Source of the DNA: Thiomicrorhabdus marina
GTDB lineage: Bacteria; Pseudomonadota; Gammaproteobacteria; Thiomicrospirales; Thiomicrospiraceae
Length of the DNA: 64,000 nt
Direction: 5' to 3'
Assembly: GCF_017571465.1 (NCBI RefSeq)
Contig: NZ_JAGETV010000007.1
Coordinates: forward strand, 62,001-126,000
Part shown: positions 63,768 through 64,000 of the stretch, in pieces
Layout: the number at the start of each line of letters is the position of its first letter
Position numbering within the stretch: the stretch's first letter is position 1
Made by a program: the position numbers and the translations under genes
The notes under the pieces: model-generated
The model's input: the letters and a program-made list of their open reading frames with translations, nothing else
The model's database searches: none
Told to the model about the DNA's origin: nothing

Positions 63768-63775
63768 TTGGTGCA
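63768..63775 (-). promoter_or_regulatory. NtrC-like half-site upstream of the minus operon
   Basis: Minus-strand TGCACCAA is a perfect NtrC half-site, about 95 bp upstream of the sigma-54 promoter; the second half is degenerate. The spacer 63,673-63,924 holds no other gene. Confidence 0.4.
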
Positions 63776-63924
63776 AAAGTGACTGAGTACAAGATGTCGC
63801 AGTTACAGGTAATAAATGTTGCTGTAGAAGGCTTTATTGTAAATTTAATTTAACAAATATCGCATTTTGCAGTTAAAGCTATGTTTTAATATCAGTATGT
63901 ATTAATACGTATTTTTGGAGAGAT

Positions 63925-64000
63925 ATGTTACCTGGTTTATCGTTGCGGCTTGTTTCCGTGTCATTGCGTCACTCTGTTGCATTGGCGAGTTTGACTTTGT
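63925..64000 (+). CDS. Start of an unidentified gene (cut by window edge)
   Basis: ATG 63,925 has GGAGAG just upstream and opens a frame of 25 codons to the edge (MLPGLSLRLVSVSLRHSVAL...). The start is hydrophobic with arginines, like a membrane anchor. It is divergent from the binding-protein operon. A function cannot be given. An AATACGTATT palindrome precedes it at about 63,904-63,913. Confidence 0.45.
   Translation, partial: MLPGLSLRLVSVSLRHSVALASLTL

Noticed and set aside
63609-63792. N-terminal extension of the binding protein
   Set aside because: It precedes the signal peptide and overlaps the sigma-54 promoter, so it is not translated.
1-64000. CRISPR array
   Set aside because: No regularly spaced 25-40-bp repeats; the only dense repeat cluster (44,201-44,390) has 7-bp units.

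Overview
The window looks like chromosomal DNA of a gammaproteobacterium. Gene orders such as hemA-prfA-prmC, tRNA-Gln-prs-rplY-pth-ychF and glyQ-glyS are typical of that class. The proteins feel closest to the sulfur-oxidising Thiomicrospira/Hydrogenovibrio/Thiomicrorhabdus group (motile, TusA, many PilZ/chemotaxis genes), but that placement is inference; no rRNA is present. Both window edges cut genes.

Region 1 (1-8.5 kb): the N-terminal part of an M23 peptidase, tusA, glyQS, gmhB, plsC, and an unusual stator-like operon of one MotA-type protein plus two MotB/OmpA-type proteins. One of the two lacks the ion-binding Asp. Region 2 (8.5-30.6 kb): ung, parE, a NarL/NarX-type two-component system beside two uncharacterised lipoproteins, a PAS chemoreceptor ending in a CheR/CheB pentapeptide, two PilZ proteins, selO, an HMA protein, parC, a flagellar motAB pair behind a sigma-28-like promoter, and moeB-prmC-prfA-hemA. 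Region 3 (31-36.8 kb): a TPR lipoprotein, tRNA-Gln, prs, rplY, pth, ychF and tRNA-Met. lolB and ispE, which often sit before this tRNA-Gln, are not here.

Region 4 (36,795-46,878): a 10.1-kb P4-like integrated satellite sitting in the 3' end of tRNA-Met, bounded by a 19-bp direct repeat. It has a P4-type integrase with five recognisable arm-type sites, an HTH/coiled-coil protein, AlpA, a Toprim primase, a DUF927-type helicase, an iteron cluster that looks like its replication origin, a leader with competing hairpins, and one cargo gene (Sel1 repeats plus DUF2971) next to attR that is a candidate defence gene. It carries no structural phage genes.

Region 5 (47-63.9 kb): two convergent nitrogen-scavenging operons. 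The plus-strand operon encodes an ABC permease and ATPase, a NikR-like regulator that has lost three of four nickel ligands, the two DUF1989 (carboxyguanidine deiminase-type) subunits, a urea/guanidine carboxylase and allophanate hydrolase. The minus-strand operon encodes the matching periplasmic binding protein, a membrane di-iron desaturase/hydroxylase, a lactonase-like metallo-hydrolase, a TIM-barrel protein, an EamA exporter, a creatininase-family hydrolase and a type III glutamine synthetase. Both operons start with a good sigma-54 (-24/-12) promoter and an NtrC-like half-site. This points to one nitrogen-controlled pathway that breaks down an unidentified nitrogenous compound to guanidine or urea and then to ammonia. 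It is the strongest candidate for an undescribed system in the window.
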